From Cristatella mucedo (Eukaryota > Bryozoa > Phylactolaemata > Cristatellidae), in the NCBI GenBank assembly GCA_009760855.2, contig WPIO01000017.1, forward strand, positions 5,599,001-5,663,000: DNA of 64,000 nucleotides, written 5' to 3'. Position numbers and translations under genes: made by a program. Shown here one piece after another: positions 22,865 through 33,754 of the stretch (positions are counted from its first letter, which is position 1; every line of letters starts with the position of its first letter). The notes below the pieces were generated by a model, which worked only from the letters and a program-made list of their open reading frames with translations, was not told where the DNA came from and ran no database searches.

Positions 22865-22935
22865 ATGCTTTCTTCATAGTTTAAGTGCCTAGAAAGAGAT
22901 TAACTTCTATGAGGGCGCTATTATTCCTACAGCGT
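22865..22935 (+). mobile_element. Solo LINE-A hairpin
   Basis: AAGTGCCTAGAAAGAGATTA, then a worn right arm (GAGGGCGCTATTATTCC). No LINE body is attached on the left. Confidence 0.75.
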
Positions 22936-23497
<562 letters not shown>

Positions 23498-23499
23498 AA

Positions 23500-23932
23500 G
23501 GAACACTAAGTGTAAACTTGAGAAAGCCGCCAAAAATTTGAGACTGATAACTCATAGTTTGGCACTTAAAAAGTATTGTAGGTCGTATAAATCCATTTTA
23601 GCTAAGGCCTTGTCCAAATTTGATAAAGAATGAGTAGAATGACTGCTTAACAACCCAGAAATGTCAAAGCTCACTATCAGTTATCTTCTTAGCAGCTAAA
23701 GCTTAACCATTCTCCTCAGAGATCCCAACGGTGACTTTTACCCGAGCGATTTTCCCAATTATTCTTAGTTAAGTTTCACTGGATAATGGACTCCATCTCC
23801 TCACTACCCGCAGGACTGCAAGGCCGTCACCACCCTGCTATTATCTCACATCCTTCAGGCCTGTCTCTACTGAAATCATCGTCCATCTTGCCTCCCAGGC
23901 TAAACATTTCACTAGTGCTCTAGATACTGTCC
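23500..23932 (+). mobile_element. LINE-C fragment, left part
   Basis: A broken plus frame encodes CKLEKAAKNLRLITHSLALK and SYKSILAKALSKFDKE, the linker type that precedes RT in CR1-like LINEs. A minus-strand LINE-A interrupts it at 23,933; the RT part follows at 24,972. Confidence 0.65.
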
Positions 23933-24971
23933 TAATAATAATAATAATGCACTTGATAAAGTGCCCTCAGAGGAGAACTCAATCTGTTTCTAGGCGTTTT
24001 AGATTTGCTGCAAAGGGAAATGCAATTGAATGGTGAGTAATGTCATGCTTGATAAACAAACAACATGAATAACATGGTTAGGGTGACATGCACATGGTCA
24101 GCATGCAAATGTGGTTAGTGGCAGTATGCACAGTGTCAGCACGCATAAGCACGTGAAGGACGAATCACAGGGATCCACTAAATGCTGTCCTAAATAGGTG
24201 TGTTTTTAAGTTCTTTTTAAATGTGGTCAAGTCAGGGAATCATCTGACGCAAGTCGAGAGGGAGTTCCAGGCCTTGGGAGTATACGAACTAAATGCACGG
24301 TCTCCAAAGGATTTGAGGTTTGTACGAGGTAGTGGTAAACTGTTGGATTCCGAAAAGCGGGTGGTACGATGCTTGGCCTGATGGGGCAGTAGATCTGAGA
24401 GATAGGCTCGAGCCAAAGAATGAAGTGACCTAATATTGAGCGACAAAAACCTTGAAGTCAATCCGTTACTTGACTGGTAGCCAGTACATGTCGGCGAGAA
24501 TGGGTATGATGTGGCAACTGTGACGCTCACGACAGATAAGCCTAGCCGCAGAGTTTTGCACCAGCTGCAATCGCCTGATCGCACATGCTGGTCGGCCAGT
24601 AAGCAGTGATTTGCAGAAGTCGAGACGGGATGTTACGAATGCATGGATCAACTTAGATGTGGTATCCTTATCTAAACAAGCCCGAATTTTAGCTATGTTA
24701 TGTAGCTGAAAGTAGGCAGATTTGACTGGAGCTGATGTGGTCGTCCAACGAGAGGTCACTTTGGAACATGACACCTAGATTTCGAGCTAATGCAACAGGA
24801 GATATGCTGGCAAAGCCAATTTTGAGCGTTCAGCCATTCCAATTTCTGAATCACACTGGGTTTGCCCATAACTAGTAATTTAGTTTTATCATCGTTTAGT
24901 TTTAGAAAATTTGCTGCCATCCATGTGAGGATGTCATCAATACATGCAGCAAGTGAGTTGAGAGAATACGA
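23933..24971 (-). mobile_element. LINE-A 3' half, nested in LINE-C
   Basis: AAT-repeat tail, hairpin, 3' UTR, then minus-strand C-terminal RT region in two overlapping frames (24,240-24,584 and 24,466-24,774). It ends near LAACIDDI. Only a few frameshifts separate the pieces. Confidence 0.88.
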
Positions 24972-26505
24972 GTTCTTATCATGAGTTGCATAGATTTGGA
25001 ACTACCAAACATGGTAAATATTGTAAATACAGCCATAGTTACAGGTTATGTTCCGCCTCCTTCAAAAACCACAATTGTCAGGCCACTCATTAAAATGGTT
25101 ACCCAAGATCATGAGATTAGAAATAACTTTCGTCCAATCTTCCCAATATACCACCTTATCCAAGACAGTCGATCTGCACTTGGCCCAGAAACTAAACTCT
25201 TCAGTCAATTCATCAGATCTCGATAGCAAGTTGTAATAAGAATTTCTAGTAGACCATTTGAAAAAATAATCTACTTCGGCTGACGTGAACTTCTGAACAA
25301 TATATAAATAATAATAAGGGTAGGGTCCATCTGATGATAATTCTGATTCTATCAAGGGTATGTGACACCATTGACGAACAGATTTGTCTGGACCTCCTCG
25401 CCACACGCCTAGGAATAGCTGGCTCAATGCTAAACTGGGTGAGGTACTACCTTCGAGAGGTGTCTGAATGTAGCCGTACACGGCTGTCTGTTTTATTTGA
25501 ATTATTTAAAGTAAGTAAGGGTCAGCTGATCCAAATACCTCATTTATTTAATAGCGTAAGCCTTGGTGGCTATAGCCCCACTGACAGCATAATTATGAAT
25601 AGTCTGCACAGGGCTCGAAACCACCACCTAGGTCGTGAAGTGGGAGCATCTTAGTTGTAGAGAATGACTAATGGGCCTCGGGAGCCCATAAGTCACGTGT
25701 TACCTCAAGGTTCAGTCATAGGACCATTGTTTTCATTAACTATATTATTCTCCCTCTGGTCGATATCGTGAAATATAATCTTGGCTTTCATTTCTAAGTC
25801 GTATAAACCTAGCTCCAACCATTCTTCATGATCCAACTTACTTAATTCCCTTGGTGCCCACATTGACGACATTCGCATTTGGGTGGCAACAAAGATCCTA
25901 AATTTTAACAATAACACGAACAGCCAAATCTCTATTGGAAAAAGAGTGTCGCTCAAATTTTGGATGACTTAATCTTCAAGACTAGGTCAGCTAGTATCGC
26001 ACCGTGGCTTCCGCCAGTACTCTGGGCAAACTATCCCGAAACAACTTTTCATCGCATGAGCGCCACATTTTTTCCACTGTAAATTTGGTCTTTTTTGCAG
26101 CTGAGGAGCATCTCTAAAATTACGGCCTGTTTAGGTAAGAGTATGACAGCCAAGCTTAAAATATCTCATGCGCTGTACAATTGCGTCTAGATTGTTGCCA
26201 CTGCCGCTATCAAAGGCTCCAAGGATGTCATTCATCTTATTCAACTGGCGCTAGAATCAGTGAATCGTCGTGACTTTCGTCAAAGGCACGGCCACAAAAT
26301 TGCGCCACTTCTATTTGAGTTTCAGTGGCTCCCTATCAATGATCGAATCAGTTTCAAGATCCCCAGTCTCAGGCTTGCAGATCATTTCACTCGTTTGCAT
26401 CAGCATGCTCACATATGGCCTGCTGCTCCTTCAATCACGTGCTCTCCCGCCCCACCCTCTTTCTCAGCTCTCTATTCTTGGCGTCGCGGGGTCCTTCGCA
26501 CTTGA
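24972..26505 (+). mobile_element. LINE-C RT region
   Basis: A diverged CR1-like RT in fragments. Successive blocks are IVNTAIVTGYVPPPSKTTIV-RPL (about 25,010), RNNFRPI, CDTIDEQICLDLLATRLGIA (about 25,360), SHVLPQGSVIGP (about 25,690), NLGFHF, and APLLFEFQWLPINDRISFKI (about 26,300). A SINE-2-like piece lies at 25,550-25,660. Many stops, so it is long dead. Confidence 0.72.
25550..25660 (-). mobile_element. SINE-2-like fragment
   Basis: Minus-strand words GGGGCTATAGCCACCAAGGC and CACGACCTAGGTGGTGG followed by TTTCGAGCCC resemble the body and B-box region of SINE-2. Short and decayed. Confidence 0.45.
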
Positions 26506-26799
26506 GTGAAACATGTTTGTGATTTAGTCTTCAGCTCGCATGAAACGAAAGTCTCAGGAACTCGCTCGTAGCCGTGTCTACTACTCCAAATGACCGCGCA
26601 CCTTCCAAGTCTCAGGTAGAGAAGGAGATGTTCCGATAAGCTTTTCCTTCGCCAAATTAAGCTTGCTAAGGTTAAGTTGTTATAGTGTGCTTTTTTACTC
26701 GCGTGCACGCGTCAGAGCATTTTACTAGCCAGGGGTCTTACCTCGAGTGCCTTCATGTTTGCTTGAGCACACATCGCCTAAGCAGAACACGTGCTTAAT
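26506..26799. other. Unassigned sequence
   Basis: No feature recognised. Confidence 0.45.
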
Positions 26800-26965
26800 T
26801 TTGCAGGCTTGATACTGTGCATGCTGCCTAACCATGTGGTATTAACACGGTTTCAGCAAATTTTAAAGCCCCCGGATAAATCTCTCTCTCTCTCTGTCTC
26901 TCTCTCTCTCTCTTAGATTGCTCTTGAAGCAATAGATTATAATTATTATTTTACTATTCCAAGTC
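26800..26965 (+). mobile_element. LINE-A 3' end carrying a CT microsatellite
   Basis: The 3' UTR words GATACTGTGCATGCTGCC and TTTCAGCAAATTTTAAAGCC are followed by a CT/GTCT run (about 26,878-26,915) in place of the hairpin loop, then ATTATAATTATTATTTT. The expansion probably grew from the AGAGA/TCTCT stem. Confidence 0.65.
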
Positions 26966-27979
26966 TCACAAAGTTGCGTCTGAAAAATATAATGCAAGAT
27001 GGTGAGGAGCCAGGAATTAGGACGGACCACTTTTCTGCAGTGGAGTAGCGTAGCTATGGTCGTTAATGGCTCGATGCTGCCACTTACATACATTTTAAAA
27101 GTCCACTTGTTAATTTTAAGGCATGTGTTTATTTTAGTAAAACAATCAGTATCCACCAACTGATATCAATTAGCTAGACATGAACAAAACTAGGTCTCGC
27201 TCAAGCAAACCTAGTGAGGTAATCAAACTAATGCGAAACTTAACGACTCTGCGGTGCCGATCGCTGCACTTGGCATTTTCTGCTTTGGGAAAATCTACCC
27301 TAACAAGGGGACGGCTGAAACTAGGAAACAAATAATGAAATATTTTTTCGAAAGAAATGCAGACCCAAAAGACCAGACGAGCTCGGGCAAAAATTAAAAT
27401 GGCCTCATACCAAAGAGGCTCAAAAAGTACATCGGTACATAATTCTCGGCCTTTCTTAATTAAGAGATGGGTTGGCTTCATTATGATGGTCTCTGCAATT
27501 GCCATCTATAAGGCAAATGGCAGCCACTTGATTCGTAGTTGCAATAGTTCAGGGCAAAGTCCAATGGGAATCGAGGTACGATACAGTCAATCCTAATCTC
27601 ATTGAATCGGAACTAATAGAAGTCGAATTTGAATGAGAAGCGTACAGCTGGAGTGTACGGATTGTAAGTGATAGGCGAAACTATGGGCATGGATGCTTAA
27701 AATGATGGATGTATTTGGAACCTGTGAAGGAGTTCAAACACGGAGAGCCCGCTGCGAATCACTAAAAATTATGGGCTTTCCAGCTGAGATCAGCCATTTG
27801 ACTACTTTAAAGAGATTTAGTCGGACAGGAAAATTCTGTCGCATCCAATTCTGAGCAAAGAACGTCAATACCTTTGGCGCTGGAGCAGTTTTTCTCGTTG
27901 TAGGGGATTTCCTGCTAAACTAGACAGCTAGTTACCTTTCGGCTGAGAACTGAGAGCTTTTTTACGTCTCATTAACTAT
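26966..27979. other. Unassigned sequence
   Basis: The minus frame 27,170-27,505 (111 codons) and plus frame 27,357-27,596 overlap each other. Neither resembles a known protein to me and I see no matching splice sites. Confidence 0.35.
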
Positions 27980-28305
27980 CGTTGAACTTTGAATGTTATC
28001 CGATTAAGCATCAAATTCACTTACAGATTCCCTCTGTGTCCTCTAGAGTGTTTCATTTCCTTGCACCAGCCTATCAATCCGAGCTTCTTGCTTCCCGGTG
28101 TGCTCTCGCACCGTTCGACTGGTCTCCCTCTTCCCGCACTAGCTCGATATCATTTGGTGATAACGCCTTCAACTCCATCTTACCGGAAGTCAGAACCTCA
28201 ATTCCTGCTTATGTCACCGCTTGCATTGACGTCACACCGTTCAGGTCTCAGCTAAAGACAAATTTTTCCAACTCGGCTTTTTTGGACCCCCAGTGAAATT
28301 CTCTT
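27980..28305 (+). mobile_element. LINE-D C-terminal fragment
   Basis: The plus frame 27,982-28,296 shows the usual CR1-like ending: FHFLAPAYQSELL, then SISFGDNAFNSILPEVRTSI, then FRSQLKTNFSNSAF. Sequence differs from LINE-A and LINE-E. Confidence 0.72.
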
Positions 28306-28574
28306 TTAAACATATATGGCTGATTAACACTAAGTCTGTAATACGTGTGGCAGGTTAATGGCCTGTTGACAAGTATTACCTTGTTGTTCGTACTTGAAAG
28401 GTTTATTTTAAAGTATGCGTTTCACCACTATAAATATTTTTCGACATATAATTCGAAAGTTGTAGCCATTTTTCGGAACAGTATTTTTCATTTTTATGCT
28501 ATTGGCTTTAAAGTGGTCTCATAACGAAATGCCAGCAAATTTTAGATGGATCTGCCGGCGCATTAAAACGCATA
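28306..28574. other. Unassigned AT-rich sequence
   Basis: No feature recognised. Confidence 0.45.
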
Positions 28575-29060
28575 GGTTAGCAATAGTAATAGTAATAATA
28601 TCGATATATGCGGTGATCTAAGAGAACTAGATCTTTTTCCAGGCGCTCTAGATATTTGGGAAATGGAGCATGATAATTGGTTGGTGGCATCATTAACATA
28701 TTCCGCATGTATAAACACAAAAATAACAAGTCAATAGGACTAAGCAAATGCTATAAATCACCTAGCAGTGTTTTCATCGATTGGTTTTGGTTATTTATTT
28801 TCAGGTTTCTTTATCTTCAATTTTGTGTACTGCTTAGTTGGCGGATGTCGTATCAGGTAATAGTGAGGTCCAGGCATCGGAAGCATAATACCACAGACAA
28901 GGTCTGCACTGCGGCTTCGAGTTTCGGAAAGTCATTGGCACAGATACATGGCGCGAATAAGAAGAGAGAGTGGAACAATTAAATGTCTAATAACGATGTA
29001 TTTAAGATAGGAAGGCTAGTTCGCGAGAATATAGGGAACTAAAGTTGAGCGTCATGACCG
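28575..29060 (-). mobile_element. Degraded LINE-A 3' end
   Basis: AAT/AGT tail, then GGTGATCTAAGAGAACTAGA and TTTTTCCAGGCGCT matching the minus hairpin. A diverged 3' UTR and a trace of the AWNSLP region (GTGAGGTCCAGGCATCGGAA) follow. Confidence 0.65.
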
Positions 29061-29435
29061 CTCGGTTGATATACTGCAAGAACAGGTCGATGATATGCCG
29101 TAAAAGCGTGGCTTGCACGAATTTGACGAATCTCAGGAAACGACAGCAAGTTGTTGCGTGGATAATTAAGAAAATGTATACACACGAGTAAGCTGCCTTC
29201 AGAGCGATTGAATTTAATCATCCGAAAAAATACTAACACGTAAACTAAGGCAATTTAAGTTGATCGAAAATACTGCTTGCATCTTTAGGCTTTCTAGAAG
29301 AGCTGCTTACATAGGTGAGCGAATACTCAAGATACTGCACAGTGTGGAGACTTCAAATGGAACTATACTAAGCTCTATCTTTTTTGATGCCATTAGTTGT
29401 TTAGTATAAAGCTGATTGTTGCATCAGCTGAGAGA
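29061..29435. other. Unassigned sequence
   Basis: No feature recognised. Confidence 0.45.
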
Positions 29436-29875
<440 letters not shown>

Positions 29876-30124
29876 GAGCCCCAAGCCAAGCCGAGGTCAA
29901 GCAAACATTTAACTATATTTAAAGGATTTAAAGAAGTGAAAACGACACTCTGTCTAGTAATAACAATTGATTGATTAAAGTATTGGTGCATTTATGAAAG
30001 AACGCAAAAACAGTCACACTTTGGATTGGCGACCATGAATTGTTTGGCTTACTGCCTCGGTGTATACTCTTGCGGATTCATATTGTCCTTTGCCACAAGC
30101 AAGCCGATCTGTATACAAATATAT

Positions 30125-30272
30125 AAATAAGTAAAATTAATTTATATAGCGCCCTAAGAAAACTTGCTCTCTATTCAGGCGCATCGCATATGCCACTGGG
30201 CTTGAACCCACGACCTCGGCAAGACCCTGGTTGGGGCGAGCACCTTAACCACTGGGCCAAACCAACTCGGCC
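30125..30272 (-). mobile_element. SINE-1, minus strand (well preserved)
   Basis: A box TGGCCCAGTGG at 30,249-30,259 and B box GGTTCAAGCCC at 30,198-30,208, both read on the minus strand. The hairpin region is at 30,149-30,182 (GCGCCTGAATAGAGAGCAAG, then TTAGGGCGC) with a TATAAATTAATTTTA tail at the left. Expected transcription is by RNA polymerase III. The same insertion is present in copy B. Confidence 0.92.
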
Positions 30273-30549
30273 CATGCATTGACTTGGACTACTTCTTCGC
30301 AAAGAAATAGCTAGGACAAATGCTGCACAGGGGCAGAGGGCTGTCAATGGACATGTGCATACTTAAGTATATGTACAGCTACTGCACTATCTCGTGCCCC
30401 CAACCGCAAAACTCCAGGTGGAAGGCAAAGGTACGAGGTCCTCGTTCCGTAACGCCACGACAATCTATTATTCATACGCCATAATTGGGGGCCACCAGGC
30501 TATCCCAAATCCCCGAAAACTGCTGCCTTGAACCTTATATGCTAAGTAG

Positions 30550-30685
30550 CTCGACTTGACCAAAGTCCAGGTGAATCCATTTGATGATCGAGGTCTCGGG
30601 CTGGAACCCCATGGCCGAAGTGAAAAGAGCTTCGAATCGAGATTAAGTTCTCTTAGGGGTGCTATGCAAATCAATTACAATTAAT
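30550..30685 (+). mobile_element. SINE-1-like element, diverged head
   Basis: A B-box-like GGTCTCGGGCTGGAACCCC, then AGAGCTTCGAATCGAGATTA and AGTTCTCTTAGGGGTGCTAT, with ATTACAATTAATG as tail. The A box cannot be identified. Shared with copy B at 63,130-63,262. Confidence 0.75.
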
Positions 30686-30714
30686 GTAAGTCTTCATTTA
30701 TTGCCATTATTTCC

Positions 30715-31085
30715 AACGCATAGGCGTATGCAGTCTACGAAGGTGTCCCGGAGGTGGCAAAGAAGATTATGAGACATTAAAGAAAGCACTGTTGGCAATG
30801 TTTTCGGCTAATTACTTCGAGGCTTACGAGAAGTTCGCCTCACGGTGCCTCGTCGGAAGTGAAAAGGAGGACTATATTTGGTCAACTTGAATTGTTTTGC
30901 TAGCCCATTTGCTACTGACTTTGTTAAATACGCCTTTATTGCCAATAACCGGATGTAGCAAAAAGACAACTTCAGGCCCATTGCAACCATTTGGAAATGC
31001 CAAAGCAAAATTTCCTTGAGAAGGCCGGCGTTGTAATAAAGACAAGCAGCATAGTGTGCTTCCTCTGTAAAGCATCAGGGCACGA
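30715..31085 (+). pseudogene. LTR-retrotransposon gag relic with zinc knuckle (copy A)
   Basis: Gag would package the element's RNA. A degraded frame carries EAYEKF and E-EDY words that recall gag, and near its end a zinc knuckle Cys-X2-Cys-X4-His (Cys codons at 31,057 and 31,066, His at 31,081). The fourth knuckle residue is lost because a LINE-A inserts immediately afterwards. About 70 bp before the knuckle, present in copy B, are missing. At least one frameshift near 30,875 and further stops. The segment is read together with the protease and RT remains that resume at 31,916. Confidence 0.6.
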
Positions 31086-31915
31086 AATAAGAATAATAAT
31101 AATAATTATATTTCTATTGAGCCCTCAGAGAACTGAATCTCTTTCTAGGTACTTTACAGATGCTATTAAGAATGAACGACCGAATGATTAGTGGTAAAAT
31201 TTGCAGTATCATCAAGCGTAACATGTTTTCATTTCATCAAGCCCGTGTTTTAGGAAAGTTGTGCAACTGAAAGTAGGCAGAAGTGACGTGGAGCTGGCGT
31301 GGTTGTCTAATAAAAGGTCGCCAGGAACAGGACATCTAGATTAAGTGCGGATGCAAGAAAAGATATGCCAGCAGATCCAATGTTGAGTAATAATCTCCCC
31401 AGTTTCTGAGTCACACATAGTTTGCTCATGACTATTAAATTGATTTTTCGTCTTTCATTTGAAAATTCTTCTGCCTTTCATGCGGAAATGTCAGCAATAC
31501 ATGCAGGAAGCACAAGCAGGGCCAAGCGGTTGCAGTGGTGACTTCTGCCACGCCTGGCCTTGAAAGTGGGAGCCGAGTCTGACACTATGTCGAGCGGCCA
31601 GCCGCCATGGCATATCTGACGGGCCTTTTCGGTCGGCGTAACCGTGACAAATTTTTCCTAGCTGCAGGCACAGGGGGAACGCACCCCAGACCCCCTTTTA
31701 CAAGGGGCTCCGCCCCCAGTCTTCAAGGCCACCCTGGTGCTCCGATCCTGGCTTCTACACTGGTGGGAAGGGTTTTTAGAGAATTCGATGTGGTACAGGG
31801 TTGGGAGGAATCAGAGTAAAATTACAATTGCGTGTCATCTGCATAGAAGTAAGAGCCAACATTTTTCGTGAGGATTTATATTGGCAAGAGGGAGAGTATT
31901 AACTGTGAAAAGAAT
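31086..31915 (-). mobile_element. LINE-A inserted in the LTR element
   Basis: AAT-repeat tail and hairpin (31,117-31,160), a shortened 3' UTR, then minus-strand RT sequence (AKIRACL region, KLNDDKT, and LPLAN-NP near 31,880). About 250 bp of unrelated GC-rich sequence splits it at 31,518-31,765. The insertion is shared with copy B. Confidence 0.8.
31518..31765. mobile_element. Unclassified GC-rich insertion inside LINE-A
   Basis: LINE-A similarity stops at GCAGGAAGCACAAGCAGGG and resumes at about GGGAAGGGTTTTTAGAGAA. The inserted sequence holds a short hairpin (GGGGCTCCGCCCCC) preceded by ACGCACCCCAGACCCCC. It could be a non-autonomous DNA transposon or a SINE-2 relic plus other DNA. No terminal repeats are certain. 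Confidence 0.4.
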
Positions 31916-33250
31916 TTGTTCGATTCCAGTCGTGACAGCCATTACAGAGCTGCACGACAGGTACTTGGAAAACATTGCTGCGTCTGTGAGAACATACAGC
32001 ATCTCGCTCCTAGCTACTCAATCATTTCTGTGGACCGGAGCTGACAAAAAACGAATAGGAGAGAGCGGGCATTACTGAGCTGGCGCTCATCTCCTTTTGG
32101 CCCGCTTTCCCACAGTATGTGTCCTTGTCGGCGACTACGAGACGACTGAGATGTTGGACACTGGATGCTCGAGGTCTAACCTTTCTGAGTCATCTGCGAA
32201 CCTTTCGAGGGTAAAGCCAGCGAGTGAACTCGTCTTGAGGTTGAATGGAGCGGTGGTGATCTGCAAGTCTGAATGCTCTGCAAGCTGGCTATCAGTGGAT
32301 GGAAAATCATTCTGGATTGCTTGGTGTCACATATCGTTCCTGGTTTTGTGCTGCTGCTTGGTATGGAAGCCATTGCACTGTAGGATGGCATGCTCAGTTA
32401 ACCCTACATGGGCCAGGTCGAATTCATGGGCCACAGAGGAGCCGACGCCATGCTGGTGGCATCTGCCCGGTTTGAAGTGTTGAAGGTGTCTGCCGGTGCC
32501 GGGCCTACTGCAGCACTATCTCCAGCTGAAGTGACATGAAGGATTTTCAGGCAGTGCTCCTTCAGGGATGCTAGACGGTGAAGTGGGAGTGGTCAGACCC
32601 TTAAAATGTGCCGGAACTGACTAACCACGTAACTGTCTACAGCGCCTCAGAGAATATTCGAGCCAAATACGAGAAGGAGGTGAAAGAGTGGATTAAGGAA
32701 GGCTGGCTCTTGCTGTTGACAGATTGGAGTGGTGGCCTAGTCGGATTGATGACCGTCGTCCAGCAAACAAAGGCGAGGTTCGATCCGTGTTGGAATTCAA
32801 AGAGCTTAGTCAGTTCGCCTACGTCCACAGAGCTGCTGGCGACGTATGCAGCACTATGCTCAGAGCTTTGACGACAGCTGGGCGAGCGCGTGAGCATCAC
32901 TGCCTTTCGGAGGCTTGTCGATCTGCAGGTGCATGTTGACCCAGCTCTGTGTCAATAAAAGAAGGTCGTTGAGGACACGGGTCATCGGTATTGCCTCACA
33001 CGATTGGGTTTCGGGCCATATGTCTCCAAAGGTAATCACTGCGATTCTTACTAAGGTACTGTCTCACAAAGGTCCTGCCTCAGCAATGCCAATGACCTTC
33101 GTTGGTGCCGACATAACGTGGTGAGCACGTTGCCAGATGCATTATCACGACTGGAGGTGTTTTTGTGGTGCGGGCAGCTGATCAGACATTTCCTGGAGGC
33201 AGGCAAGCTTTTTCCTGTCTGTAGTTGCTTAAAGAGAGTCACTAGAGTTA
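31916..33250 (+). pseudogene. LTR-retrotransposon protease and reverse transcriptase relic
   Basis: Continuation of the element whose gag lies at 30,715-31,085. Visible in order: an aspartic-protease active site (Asp-Thr-Gly codons at 32,157-32,165); a WTVKWEW-like linker with a stop near 32,570; the start of RT (YEKEVKEWIKEGW near 32,670); VRSVLEFKELSQF near 32,780, where most relatives have RPVLDFRELN; VDLQVHVDPAL near 32,920, with a deletion where SAY would be; YCLTRLGFG near 32,990; and WCGQLIRHF near 33,170. Stops and frame changes occur throughout, and no RNase H or integrase is seen. Ty3/Gypsy-like or BEL-like; I cannot decide. Long dead. Confidence 0.75.
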
Positions 33251-33284
33251 TCAGCTAGGACCGAGTCGTCGTCGAGTGAAAGTC

Positions 33285-33721
33285 TCCCCAGTTTCTGGGT
33301 TCACTTGGTTTGCCTAAAACTATTACATTGATTTTTCGTCTTTAAATTGAGAAAGTTTGCTGATTTTTATGTTGGCATGTCGGCTTTCAATGCAGGAATG
33401 GTTTGTAGAGAATTTAATGTGTTAAAGGGCTGAAAGGGATCAGAGGGTAGGTACAACTGAGTTTCGTTTGCATAGAAGTGAAAGCCTAGGTTACGCCTGA
33501 CGATCACGTCGGCTAGAGGGAGAGAATAAATCGTGAAAAGAAACGGAGAAACCACAATGCCCCGAAGTTACCCATACTTCCGTGGTTACTCTTATTCTCT
33601 TTTTCGTTCACACCAATATTCTGGAATCTCCCACTAAGATATGACCTGAAACGTTGCAGTTCAGTATTAGTCATGCCCAGGCGAGATGAGAGGCTCTTGA
33701 GAAGGATTTGGTGATCGACTG

Positions 33722-33754
<33 letters not shown>

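Noticed and set aside
30190-30262. Genuine tRNA genes on the minus strand (and at other SINE heads)
   Set aside because: A and B boxes are present, but the sequences do not close an acceptor stem or give a full cloverleaf. They continue into the SINE body with a hairpin tail.
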